A stretch of DNA of 5,744 bases from Clostridiales bacterium (GCA_003542355.1 DPKU01000158.1:1-5744), one strand, 5' to 3'; positions 1 through 5,697 are shown, numbered from the stretch's first letter. Made by a program: numbers and translations. The notes: generated from the letters alone by a model not told the origin.

Positions 1-691
1 AACCATCCTTTCCGGTCTTGATCACCGCATGCCGGGCACCCATCTGTAGAAAGCAGCTGGCGATCCGATCCAGCTCGGTCTCCCCGCTGAACCAGCATCC
101 CTCGTCGTAATTGGGGAAAATATAATCTGTATAGGGAAGAAATGCTTCCAAGTCGGCCTTTGCCGCATCGTCCGGACCGCGAATCACATCCACACAGGTA
201 ATAATTCCCTTTTCTTTGGCCATTCGCAGGAGCTTTGGGAGCGCTTTCGTCAGACCGGAGCAGGAAAATGCGCTTCCGACAGATACCACATCTGCATCCT
301 TGAGCGCTGTCCAGTCGATACAGTCCTCTGATATGGAATTATCAGCACCGTGATTGATAATGAAGCTTCTTTCCCCGTCGGGATGGATGCAGACCAGAGA
401 GACCGTGGTAGGCAGATGGGGATCCCGCACCACGCCTTTCATGTCTACACCGATTTGCTCGCCTTGCTGCAGGATGAAGTCACCAAACAGGTCCTTCCCC
501 ACCAGGCTCATCAGACGCGCCTGATGTCCCAGCTTGACCAGCGTGATCGCCTCGTTGATGGCGTCTCCACCTGTGCTGTATGTGAATCGGGGAATACGTG
601 TCGTCTCAGCTTCGAAAGCATCCCTTGGGATGCCGGGTATGAGCACATCGCAAACCGCCAGTCCGTAACAGATCGCCGTCCCTTGTTTCAA
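1..691 (-). CDS. ydjH: PfkB-family sugar kinase, YdjH-like (3' part beyond left edge)
   Basis: ATP-dependent cytoplasmic sugar kinase of the ribokinase/PfkB superfamily; 230 codons are present, roughly the first three quarters of a usual 310-320 aa protein. The N-terminal PfkB signature is clear: TGGDAINEA at residues 40-48, followed by KLG and VGKDLFGDF (64-72), the glycine-rich sugar-binding region. Near the cut end, DYIFPNYDE precedes VIKTGKDG, the strand leading to the second signature; the catalytic GAGD motif would lie beyond the window. The start is TTG at 691-689: the only in-frame codon upstream of any use is excluded by a TAG four codons earlier, AGGAGG lies 5 nt upstream, and the double glycine falls at residues 41-42 as in E. 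coli YdjH. GGDAINEA and VIKTGKDG match YdjH as I remember it, and the YdjI-like aldolase lies immediately upstream. Inferred role: phosphorylating a ketose for that aldolase. The true substrate is unknown; 1-phosphofructokinase or IolC-type activity is less likely. Confidence 0.87.
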   Translation of the reverse strand, partial: MKQGTAICYGLAVCDVLIPGIPRDAFEAETTRIPRFTYSTGGDAINEAITLVKLGHQARLMSLVGKDLFGDFILQQGEQIGVDMKGVVRDPHLPTTVSLVCIHPDGERSFIINHGADNSISEDCIDWTALKDADVVSVGSAFSCSGLTKALPKLLRMAKEKGIITCVDVIRGPDDAAKADLEAFLPYTDYIFPNYDEGCWFSGETELDRIASCFLQMGARHAVIKTGKDG

Positions 692-696
692 TACAG

Positions 697-702
697 CCTC
701 CT
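697..702 (-). promoter_or_regulatory. Strong RBS of the PfkB kinase, overlapping the aldolase stop codon
   Basis: Read on the minus strand, TAGGAGG combines the aldolase stop codon TAG (703-701) with a consensus Shine-Dalgarno AGGAGG, 5 nt before the TTG start at 691. This strong site supports the TTG start, which has no ATG alternative before residue 61, inside the conserved sugar-binding region. Sharing bases with the stop codon suggests that ribosomes finishing the aldolase could reinitiate on the kinase (translational coupling). That last point is inference. Confidence 0.75.
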
Positions 703-1537
703 ATGCCTTTCCCTGACTCCCGAACAGCCGAATCTTTTCTTCCGTTCGCGCTTTCACCGCTTTCACGTGGTTTTCAGAGATTGTGTAATAGTTTGATCCG
801 GCCTCGATATCCTGACAAAAGCTTTCCATTGCCGAAAGGAGCAGCTCGGTATGGATATTGATCTTCGTGATGCCCGACTCTGTACAGCGACGAATATCTT
901 CGTCCGGGATCCCTGATGCGCCGTGCAGAACCAGCGGAACACCCACGGCCTTTCGCACAGCATCCAGCACTTCGTAGCGGATCTCCGGTTTTCGCTGATA
1001 GACGCCATGGGCATTGCCTATAGCCACGGCCAGCGCATCGATTTCCGTCCTGCTCACGTATTCGGCAGCCCGAGACGGGTCTGTAAATCCGTAGTTTGAC
1101 AAATCGGACATGCCTTCGTCGCCCACATGACCCAATTCTGCTTCTACAGGGATCCCCAGAGGGCGGCAATAGGCTACTACCTCTCTGGTCCTTTGGATAT
1201 TTTCTTCGAAAGACAAGGCCGAAGCGTCGATCATCACGGAATTGAATCCGGCTTCAACCGCCTGCTTCACCTGCTCAAATGTGTTGGCATGATCCAGATG
1301 GATCACAACAGGAAGGTCGGTCTCTTCCGCATAGGAACGCATGAGCTTGGCAAAATGTCGTATAGGAGAATAGACTTCAAAGGGAGGCCCATACGCCAAT
1401 ATGATCGGCGCCCGGAGCGCCTTCTGGGCATCCATAACCCCTTTCAGAAGTTCCAGATTAAAGACATCGAAATTGCCGACGCCGTATCCTCCCGCATCTG
1501 CCCTCTCCAACATTTCTCTCATTGATACCAGTGCCAT
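701..1537 (-). CDS. ydjI: Class II (zinc) ketose-bisphosphate aldolase, YdjI-like
   Basis: A 278-aa cytoplasmic class II aldolase that reversibly cleaves a ketose 1-phosphate or bisphosphate to dihydroxyacetone phosphate and an aldehyde. Family hallmarks are all visible: VVIHLDHANT at 77-86 with catalytic Asp82 and zinc-binding His83; VEAELGHVGDE at 131-141; AIGNAHGVY at 172-180 with zinc-binding His177; VLHGASG at 203-209 with the third zinc histidine His205; and KINIHTEL at 225-232, the phosphate-binding segment. HGASG rather than HGGSG, AELGHVG, INIHTEL and the C-terminal LFGSQGKA resemble E. coli YdjI (recalled sequence) more than FbaA or KbaY/GatY. YdjI is reported to act on unusually long keto-sugar 1-phosphates, so a plain glycolytic FBA label would be too specific. 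The gene starts 2 nt after mscS ends and is followed 9 nt later by the kinase, indicating one operon. The real substrate cannot be told from sequence. Confidence 0.92.
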   Translation of the reverse strand: MALVSMREMLERADAGGYGVGNFDVFNLELLKGVMDAQKALRAPIILAYGPPFEVYSPIRHFAKLMRSYAEETDLPVVIHLDHANTFEQVKQAVEAGFNSVMIDASALSFEENIQRTREVVAYCRPLGIPVEAELGHVGDEGMSDLSNYGFTDPSRAAEYVSRTEIDALAVAIGNAHGVYQRKPEIRYEVLDAVRKAVGVPLVLHGASGIPDEDIRRCTESGITKINIHTELLLSAMESFCQDIEAGSNYYTISENHVKAVKARTEEKIRLFGSQGKA

Positions 1538-1539
1538 TG

Positions 1540-2346
1540 TTACATCCGCCTTTCGTTTTTGATTTCAATATCCAGCTGCGGGAATGGAATGGTGACTCCT
1601 GCATCTTTGAGTGTATCTTTTACCTTGTTCATATTATCCCATCTCACGTCCCAGAATTCCGAGGTTTTGCACCAGCAGCGAAGGATCAGGTTGACAGAAC
1701 TGTCGCCGTAATCGTCCACGACGCAGTAAGGAGGCGGATCCGGAAGGATCCGATTATCCTTTGCCAGCATATCCAGCAACGCTTTTTTTGCCGTTTCAAT
1801 ATCCGCTTCATATGCAATAGAGATATTCAGCGTAAGTCGCCGGGTTTCCAGTTTGGAGTAGTTGGTGATGGTACTATTGGTCAGCTGGCCGTTGGGAACC
1901 GTCACCACTTGGTTATCGATGGTCAGGATCGTAGTGTACAGCAGATCGATGCTCTCGATCATACCGGAAACACCGCAGCATTCCACAAAGTTTCCTTTGG
2001 TGAAGGGCTTCGTGAACATGATCAGGATTCCGCCGGCGAAATTTCCCAAACTGTCCTTGAGCGCCATTGCAACGGCCACACCGGCCGCAGCAAAGGCCGT
2101 CAGAAAGGAAGTCGCTTTGATGCCCATGGAATCCAGCAGCGTGATCAGCAGGATCGACCACAGGGCGACTTTTAGGATATTGCCGAAAAACCTGTGGAAC
2201 ATGGGATCGATTCGGGTCTTCCTTAAAAATCTGGAAAAAATCTTTATTGAGATCTTGATCGCAACAATGCCGATGACCAGGATCAGCAAAGCCACGAGCG
2301 CCTGACTCGATATTTTAGTTATTGTGTCACTGTCAAAGAATGGCAT
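1540..2346 (-). CDS. mscS: Small-conductance mechanosensitive channel, MscS family
   Basis: A 268-aa inner-membrane channel, close in size to E. coli MscS (286 aa), which opens under membrane tension to release solutes on hypo-osmotic shock. Three membrane segments are visible: about 13-35, 54-75 and 79-112. The third is the pore-lining helix, rich in Ala and Gly (AFAAAGVAVAMALKDSLGNFAGG). The beta domain follows, with GNFVE.CGVSGMIESI (118-133), then PNGQLTNSTITNYS (151-164). The C-terminal cytoplasmic domain contains DSSVNL (215-220) and ends in the family motif IPFPQLDI (253-260). The protein has five cysteines (123, 124, 208, 224, 226), two of them adjacent in the beta domain, whereas E. 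coli MscS has none. The start is ATG with AGGAGA 5 nt upstream, 12 nt after the peptidase stop. The gene is the second of four, so transport or osmotic relief linked to metabolism is possible but unproven. Confidence 0.95.
   Translation of the reverse strand: MPFFDSDTITKISSQALVALLILVIGIVAIKISIKIFSRFLRKTRIDPMFHRFFGNILKVALWSILLITLLDSMGIKATSFLTAFAAAGVAVAMALKDSLGNFAGGILIMFTKPFTKGNFVECCGVSGMIESIDLLYTTILTIDNQVVTVPNGQLTNSTITNYSKLETRRLTLNISIAYEADIETAKKALLDMLAKDNRILPDPPPYCVVDDYGDSSVNLILRCWCKTSEFWDVRWDNMNKVKDTLKDAGVTIPFPQLDIEIKNERRM
1546..1551 (-). promoter_or_regulatory. RBS of the aldolase inside the end of mscS
   Basis: AGGCGG lies 8 nt upstream of the aldolase ATG and overlaps the last codons of mscS. 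The junction reads ATG TAA CA ATG, so the mscS stop and the aldolase start are separated by only 2 nt. The Shine-Dalgarno match is weaker than those of the other genes, consistent with translation coupled to mscS. Confidence 0.55.
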
Positions 2347-2358
2347 TGAGTTCTCCTG

Positions 2359-4014
2359 TTAGCATTTCCAGAGATAGGCGAACAATTCCTTCGTTACGGC
2401 AGGAACGACTTCAAACAGACTCTTTTTACTCACGCGTTCTGTCCACTGGTGATACTCTTTCCCGATAGGCCCGTAGATGACTGCAGGGATCCCGATTTCT
2501 TCGATCGCTTTGAAATTAAGCTGATACAGGTCTCCCCACATAGGTGTGTTTGCGGAAAATTTCGTATAATCGAAAGGATGGTCGATTCCGCAGTAGCTGG
2601 CATCGGAAATTCCCATAAAATAGTTTTCGAAGTCCATCTTTTGCCCAAAGCCGGCTTCGGCTGCCTTCTTGGCGACCGCATAAGCATTGCTGCCTGTATT
2701 TTCTTTCCCCTTGATCAAGTCGCTGTGGATGGGCAGATAATAGGGCGGCGCAAATCCGAGCAGCACAACCGGATTTTTGATATCAGCGAATTTAAGGACG
2801 GCTTCCATCATCTTTAGGGTGGCGCTGGGGAAGTTCAATTCTCCCCGTACGATCTGTGCGCCGATCGCTTCATAGATTCCGGTATAGTATGCGTCGAAGC
2901 CCTCCGGATCCTTTGCTTTAAGTTCCGCTACCAGTTCTTCGAAGGAATATACGGTCGTCTTGTATTGGATCTTGTCCTTTTCGGCAAATTTATCCCGCTT
3001 TTTATATTCCTGGTACACAGCGTCCAGCTCTTTGACGCTGTGATCCAACGCTTCGGCTGCGATCTTCTTGAGTTTTTCCATGATCTGTTCAGGCGTGGAA
3101 TCGAAGGTCAATGCAGTGAAGTAGCCCGCTGCACGAAGCGGCAGGGATACGTCGTAGAGTTCCTTCATGTCACGCATGTTCGTCCAGGTGGGCGGGACCG
3201 TGGCTTCATCTTTATAACGGTCAGAGAATTCCAGCGAGATGTTTGTTTTCTGATAGATCTCTGCCAGGATCCCCAGAGGAGTGATGCCATCAAAGCAGTG
3301 TCCCACATGGGCTGTAACGCCTTGGACCATCACCACCGGCATGATCTTTCCAACAGATCCGATGGACATGATCTGGGCGCCGTTCTGCTCATTGGTGGGT
3401 TCGGGATCAACAACGATCTTCAAGTCGAGGCCGTAACGATTCTTCAGCTGAAGGATCAGTCCGGCCGCTTCCCGCATGCCTGCCGAGTAAGATTCTTCGT
3501 CGGGGACGGTGATCATCAGCAGGTTGCCGGGAAGTTCGCCCTTTTGCGCAAGGGCCGCATATTCTTCCAACAGCGCCATGTGGAGGGCCACCCCGCCCTT
3601 CATATCGGCCGCGCCCCGGCCCCAGATCCATTCGCCGGACTCCAAATCTGCCCGGGCTTCCGACGAAAGGTCTTTCTTTGCAAGAGCCTTTTCGAGATCT
3701 TCGCCGATTTGATAGGCTTGTTCAGCCAATTCTCCGTAGCTTTCGGCGCTCACTACGTCTATATGGCCCATAGAAACCACTGTATTTGCCGAGTTGCCAA
3801 GAATCAGAGCATAAGGAACGGTACGTCCAAAAGCGTCGTTGGGGATGGGGTACAGGCCGAACTGATCCGGATGCTCCTTAAAATATGGGATCTGCGCGAA
3901 GAATGCATGCACATACTCTGACATAGCATTTTCTTTAGCTGAATAACTGACGCTGTCCACAGCAACCATCTCTTTCAGCAATGTATAAATTCTTTCTCTG
4001 ATGTTCTTTTCCAT
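2359..4014 (-). CDS. M20-family zinc metallopeptidase/deacylase, RocB-like
   Basis: A 551-aa cytoplasmic M20 metallohydrolase, longer than usual members (about 370-450 aa) and close to Bacillus RocB. The expected two-zinc residues can be placed: His84 and Asp86 in GHIDVV; bridging Asp137 in GRGAADMKGG; the catalytic Glu173 and zinc Glu174 in PDEES; Asp203 in VVDPEPT; and a late His522 in EYHQWTERV. HVGHCFDG (236-243) falls where M20 enzymes carry the lid-domain histidine that completes the neighbouring active site of a dimer. A lysine- and glutamate-rich insert (about 90-128) separates the first two metal motifs. M20 enzymes hydrolyse peptides, N-acyl or N-carbamoyl amino acids. RocB sits in arginine-use loci of Bacillus but its reaction is not established, and no arginine genes are visible here. 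First gene of the downstream unit; ATG with AGGAGA 6 nt upstream. The family call is firm, the substrate unknown. Confidence 0.9.
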   Translation of the reverse strand: MEKNIRERIYTLLKEMVAVDSVSYSAKENAMSEYVHAFFAQIPYFKEHPDQFGLYPIPNDAFGRTVPYALILGNSANTVVSMGHIDVVSAESYGELAEQAYQIGEDLEKALAKKDLSSEARADLESGEWIWGRGAADMKGGVALHMALLEEYAALAQKGELPGNLLMITVPDEESYSAGMREAAGLILQLKNRYGLDLKIVVDPEPTNEQNGAQIMSIGSVGKIMPVVMVQGVTAHVGHCFDGITPLGILAEIYQKTNISLEFSDRYKDEATVPPTWTNMRDMKELYDVSLPLRAAGYFTALTFDSTPEQIMEKLKKIAAEALDHSVKELDAVYQEYKKRDKFAEKDKIQYKTTVYSFEELVAELKAKDPEGFDAYYTGIYEAIGAQIVRGELNFPSATLKMMEAVLKFADIKNPVVLLGFAPPYYLPIHSDLIKGKENTGSNAYAVAKKAAEAGFGQKMDFENYFMGISDASYCGIDHPFDYTKFSANTPMWGDLYQLNFKAIEEIGIPAVIYGPIGKEYHQWTERVSKKSLFEVVPAVTKELFAYLWKC

Positions 4015-4046
4015 GAAAATTCTCCTATCGTCTTATGACATGTGAA

Positions 4047-4076
4047 ATGATATATTGATGATTATTTATTGGTCAA
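4047..4076 (-). promoter_or_regulatory. Predicted sigma-A promoter for the peptidase-mscS-aldolase-kinase unit
   Basis: On the minus strand, TTGACC (4076-4071) and TATCAT (4052-4047) are each one mismatch from consensus and are separated by an AT-rich 18-nt spacer. An overlapping alternative -10, TATATC, would give 16 nt. Transcription would start near 4040, leaving a leader of about 25 nt before the peptidase ATG at 4014. It lies in the only sizeable gap (82 nt) between the Lit-like gene and the peptidase. I saw no rho-independent hairpin in that gap, so read-through from the upstream operon is also possible. Confidence 0.6.
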
Positions 4077-4096
4077 TCGATATCTCCATAAGATTA

Positions 4097-4750
4097 TCAC
4101 AAATCCTTCCTTCTTCCAAGCCTCAGCAGAATGAAAGCGCCTGCAGCCACAATGAACAGGATCACCGCAAAGCAATGCATAAAATAGGCCTCCGGAAGGA
4201 TCAGGATCACCGGGTCCGTTCGGTAATCAAAAATCCAGTTGTCGTTACGAAACACCAGCTCGTGAAACAGAACAAAAGCGCGGTTGAAATCCGACGCGGT
4301 CCACAAGCCCAGAAGGAATGGAATAACCAGCACTGTCCAGCCGGCGATGCGGAATCTGGCTTTGTTGGATCGGAATCCGGCTGTCAGCAGAGGGATCAGC
4401 GCCAGCCCACCGGCGATGCCCAGAGCCCAGACCGTGCGAAACACCGATTTGACCTGCTCAAAATGATAAATCGCACCGGCGGAAGACGGGAATGTTGGAA
4501 GGGAAAATTCGGTCCGAACCCAGGGCATGCACCATCGGATCAACGCATCATAATTCGCGATGATTTCTTCCTTGGTATAGCCGGAAGATCCGGGGATGTT
4601 CAGATAGTCCAGTTCAAAATAGTATAGTGATCGAAACAACAATACGAAGCTGAGGCCAAAAGCGGTCAAGAAAAACAGGGCGCTAAGCCCTGTCAGGAGG
4701 TGACCGGTATTCGATAAAGACTTCTTCTTTGTATCAGCAGCACGTCGCAT
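4097..4750 (-). CDS. lit: DUF1461/TIGR01906 membrane protein, lipoprotein intramolecular transacylase Lit family
   Basis: A 217-aa membrane protein with a basic N-terminus and four hydrophobic segments (about 18-40, 106-126, 136-155, 190-211), the size and layout of the Lit family. Lit moves an acyl chain within a diacylated lipoprotein from the glycerol sn-2 position to the N-terminal cysteine, producing lyso-form lipoproteins in Firmicutes that lack Lnt. Family-type features seen here are a long outer loop with YTKEEIIANYDALI (58-71), His96 in YHFEQVKSVF and His163 in FHELVFRNDNW, followed by a proline-glutamate pair (186-187) before the last helix. The two histidines sit where I expect the essential pair of the family. 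Glu98 may replace an aspartate common in relatives. The ATG lies 10 nt after the ADP-ribosylglycohydrolase stop, with only a GAGAGA-type RBS, indicating one operon. Family assignment is from remembered motifs; activity is inferred. The stop is followed by 20 nt before the next promoter's -35 box. Confidence 0.78.
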   Translation of the reverse strand: MRRAADTKKKSLSNTGHLLTGLSALFFLTAFGLSFVLLFRSLYYFELDYLNIPGSSGYTKEEIIANYDALIRWCMPWVRTEFSLPTFPSSAGAIYHFEQVKSVFRTVWALGIAGGLALIPLLTAGFRSNKARFRIAGWTVLVIPFLLGLWTASDFNRAFVLFHELVFRNDNWIFDYRTDPVILILPEAYFMHCFAVILFIVAAGAFILLRLGRRKDL

Positions 4751-4760
4751 CGATTCTCTC

Positions 4761-5534
4761 TTAGTCCAGGATCCCCAATGCCTTTTTGAGCAGTGGATCC
4801 AGGATGTTCAGTGCTCTGGCTTTCAGCCGTGCGGGAATGCCAAAAAACGGTTCAGCAATACTGCCGGCGATCGCAGCGATGGTATCACTGTCTCCTCCGA
4901 TAGAGACTGCATTCCGGATCACGTCTTCAAAATCCGTTCCTTCCAGAAATGCAACGACTGCCTGGGGAACGGTGCCCTGACAAGTGTCTTCGAATTGATA
5001 ACTCGCACGGATCTGATCCAGGGTAAAATCCAGATCGTAGTACTGGCTCACGTGCTTCTTGATCTGCTCTTTTGTGCAATTCTGCCGAGCCATATAAATG
5101 GCTTCCGCTACGGCGACCGCTCCTTTGATCCCCTCCGCGTGATTGTGGGTGACCTCCGCAGAATAAACCGCAAGTTCCTTGGCTTCCGAAAGACTGTCGG
5201 CCAGCCACGCAGCAGCAGATACGCGCATGGCTGATCCGTTGCCCTGACTGTTGTATGGTTTCGGCTCTTCGGCCAGGAGCCATTGATTGAAGCGTGCGCC
5301 ATAGCCGCAAACCGGGTATTCCCTGCCGATCTCCCGCATGTAATTGATCAGGAGCGTATGCACATCCTTTGTTTTGTCCTTCTTATATTCCCTGAGAGCG
5401 GCGCATACTGCGCAGGTCATTACAGTATCATCGGTGAAGTGACTATTCTTCTTCCACAGAGGAAAATCCTTCTTTTTGATGTTGTTGAATTCGTACACCG
5501 ACCCGACGATATCGCCTATGATTGCTCCAAACAT
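4761..5534 (-). CDS. ADP-ribosylglycohydrolase family protein (DraG/ARH-like)
   Basis: A 257-aa soluble protein of the all-helical ADP-ribosylglycohydrolase family, whose characterised members remove ADP-ribose from modified arginine (DraG, ARH1) or from other acceptors. The two-metal site is complete: Glu15 in GDIVGSVYEF (7-16), Thr34-Asp35-Asp36 in FTDDTVMT (33-40), and Asp215/Asp217/Thr218 in SIGGDSDTIAAIAG (211-224). Other family blocks are GNGSAMRVS (98-106) and THNHAEGIKGA (129-139), facing the ADP-ribose pocket. Length is slightly below the 290-300 aa of DraG but the core is intact. The start ATG has AGGAGA 5 nt upstream and follows a strong promoter by about 35 nt. It is the first gene of an operon with lit. 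No ADP-ribosyltransferase, nitrogenase or GlnB gene is visible in the window, so the physiological target is unknown; many Clostridia carry such orphan genes with no assigned role. Confidence 0.93.
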   Translation of the reverse strand: MFGAIIGDIVGSVYEFNNIKKKDFPLWKKNSHFTDDTVMTCAVCAALREYKKDKTKDVHTLLINYMREIGREYPVCGYGARFNQWLLAEEPKPYNSQGNGSAMRVSAAAWLADSLSEAKELAVYSAEVTHNHAEGIKGAVAVAEAIYMARQNCTKEQIKKHVSQYYDLDFTLDQIRASYQFEDTCQGTVPQAVVAFLEGTDFEDVIRNAVSIGGDSDTIAAIAGSIAEPFFGIPARLKARALNILDPLLKKALGILD

Positions 5535-5576
5535 CGATTTCTCCTAACGCTCTTGTACCAGATATTGATTGCACTT

Positions 5577-5605
5577 ATTATACAATTTTTATCGTAAAAT
5601 GTCCA
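5577..5605 (-). promoter_or_regulatory. Strong predicted sigma-A promoter for the ADP-ribosylglycohydrolase-lit operon
   Basis: On the minus strand a -35 TGGACA (5605-5600, one mismatch) and a perfect -10 TATAAT (5582-5577) are separated by exactly 17 nt of AT-rich sequence. Transcription would begin near 5570, giving a leader of about 35 nt that ends in the AGGAGA site of the first gene. This is the best promoter match in the window. It stands just downstream of a terminator, as expected for an operon start. Confidence 0.82.
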
Positions 5606-5627
5606 GTGCGACAGGTCGCAGGCACTG
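5604..5627. repeat. Inverted repeat next to the -35 box, candidate operator
   Basis: The stretch contains a perfect 6-bp inverted repeat, TGCGAC-AG-GTCGCA (5607-5620, plus strand), nested within a second one, CAGTGC (5604-5609) and GCACTG (5622-5627). The outer repeat overlaps two bases of the -35 box of the promoter at 5577-5605. Such symmetry is typical of a dimeric regulator's binding site, and binding here could block or help RNA polymerase. It could also form an RNA hairpin, but it lacks a following T run, so it is not a terminator. The function is inference; chance symmetry is possible. Confidence 0.45.
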
Positions 5628-5635
5628 CCCTCAAT

Positions 5636-5672
5636 AAAAAACCCGTCGGAAAAGACGATTCTCTTCCGACGG
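5636..5672 (-). terminator. Rho-independent terminator of the gene at the right edge
   Basis: On the minus strand a perfect 9-bp stem, CCGTCGGAA (5672-5664) with TTCCGACGG (5651-5643), encloses a 12-nt loop and is followed by G and six Ts. It begins 25 nt after the stop codon of the partial gene at the right edge, which it would terminate. The plus-strand side has only a short ATTTT after the stem, so activity in that direction would be weaker. Confidence 0.9.
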
Positions 5673-5697
5673 ATTTTGTATGCGCTGCTGTTTGCGG

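Noticed and set aside
350..796. Plus-strand open frame of 148 codons near the left edge
   Set aside because: Antisense to the PfkB kinase and the end of the aldolase. The minus-strand frame carries the sugar-kinase signature and continues off the edge.
701..1537. Calling the aldolase glycolytic fructose-1,6-bisphosphate aldolase (fbaA)
   Set aside because: The HGASG, INIHTEL and AELGHVG variants and the adjoining YdjH-like kinase point to a YdjI-type enzyme; the generic class II aldolase function is kept but not the glycolytic role.
1522..2175. Plus-strand open frame of 217 codons
   Set aside because: Antisense to mscS, with no family motifs. The MscS reading has membrane segments and the PFPQ motif, so this is a shadow frame.
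2965..3921. Long open frame (318 codons) on the plus strand
   Set aside because: It lies wholly antisense to the M20 peptidase, whose motifs are unmistakable. Its translation shows no recognisable domain and no RBS context; it is a by-product of codon usage on the other strand.
4060..4096. Short pairing ATCT-TATGG-AGAT after the lit-like gene as a terminator
   Set aside because: Only a 4-bp AT-rich stem with no following T run; too weak to call.
4055..4627. Plus-strand open frame of 190 codons starting in the gap before the peptidase
   Set aside because: Almost entirely antisense to the Lit-like gene. The translation is polar and without domains, while the minus-strand reading gives four membrane helices and family motifs.
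5283..5597. Plus-strand open frame crossing the promoter of the ADP-ribosylglycohydrolase operon
   Set aside because: Mostly antisense to the conserved N-terminus of the hydrolase, and its end overlaps the -10 element; no protein family resemblance.
5535..5597. A riboswitch or leader RNA before the ADP-ribosylglycohydrolase gene
   Set aside because: The predicted leader is only about 35 nt and has no paired elements, too short for any known riboswitch class.
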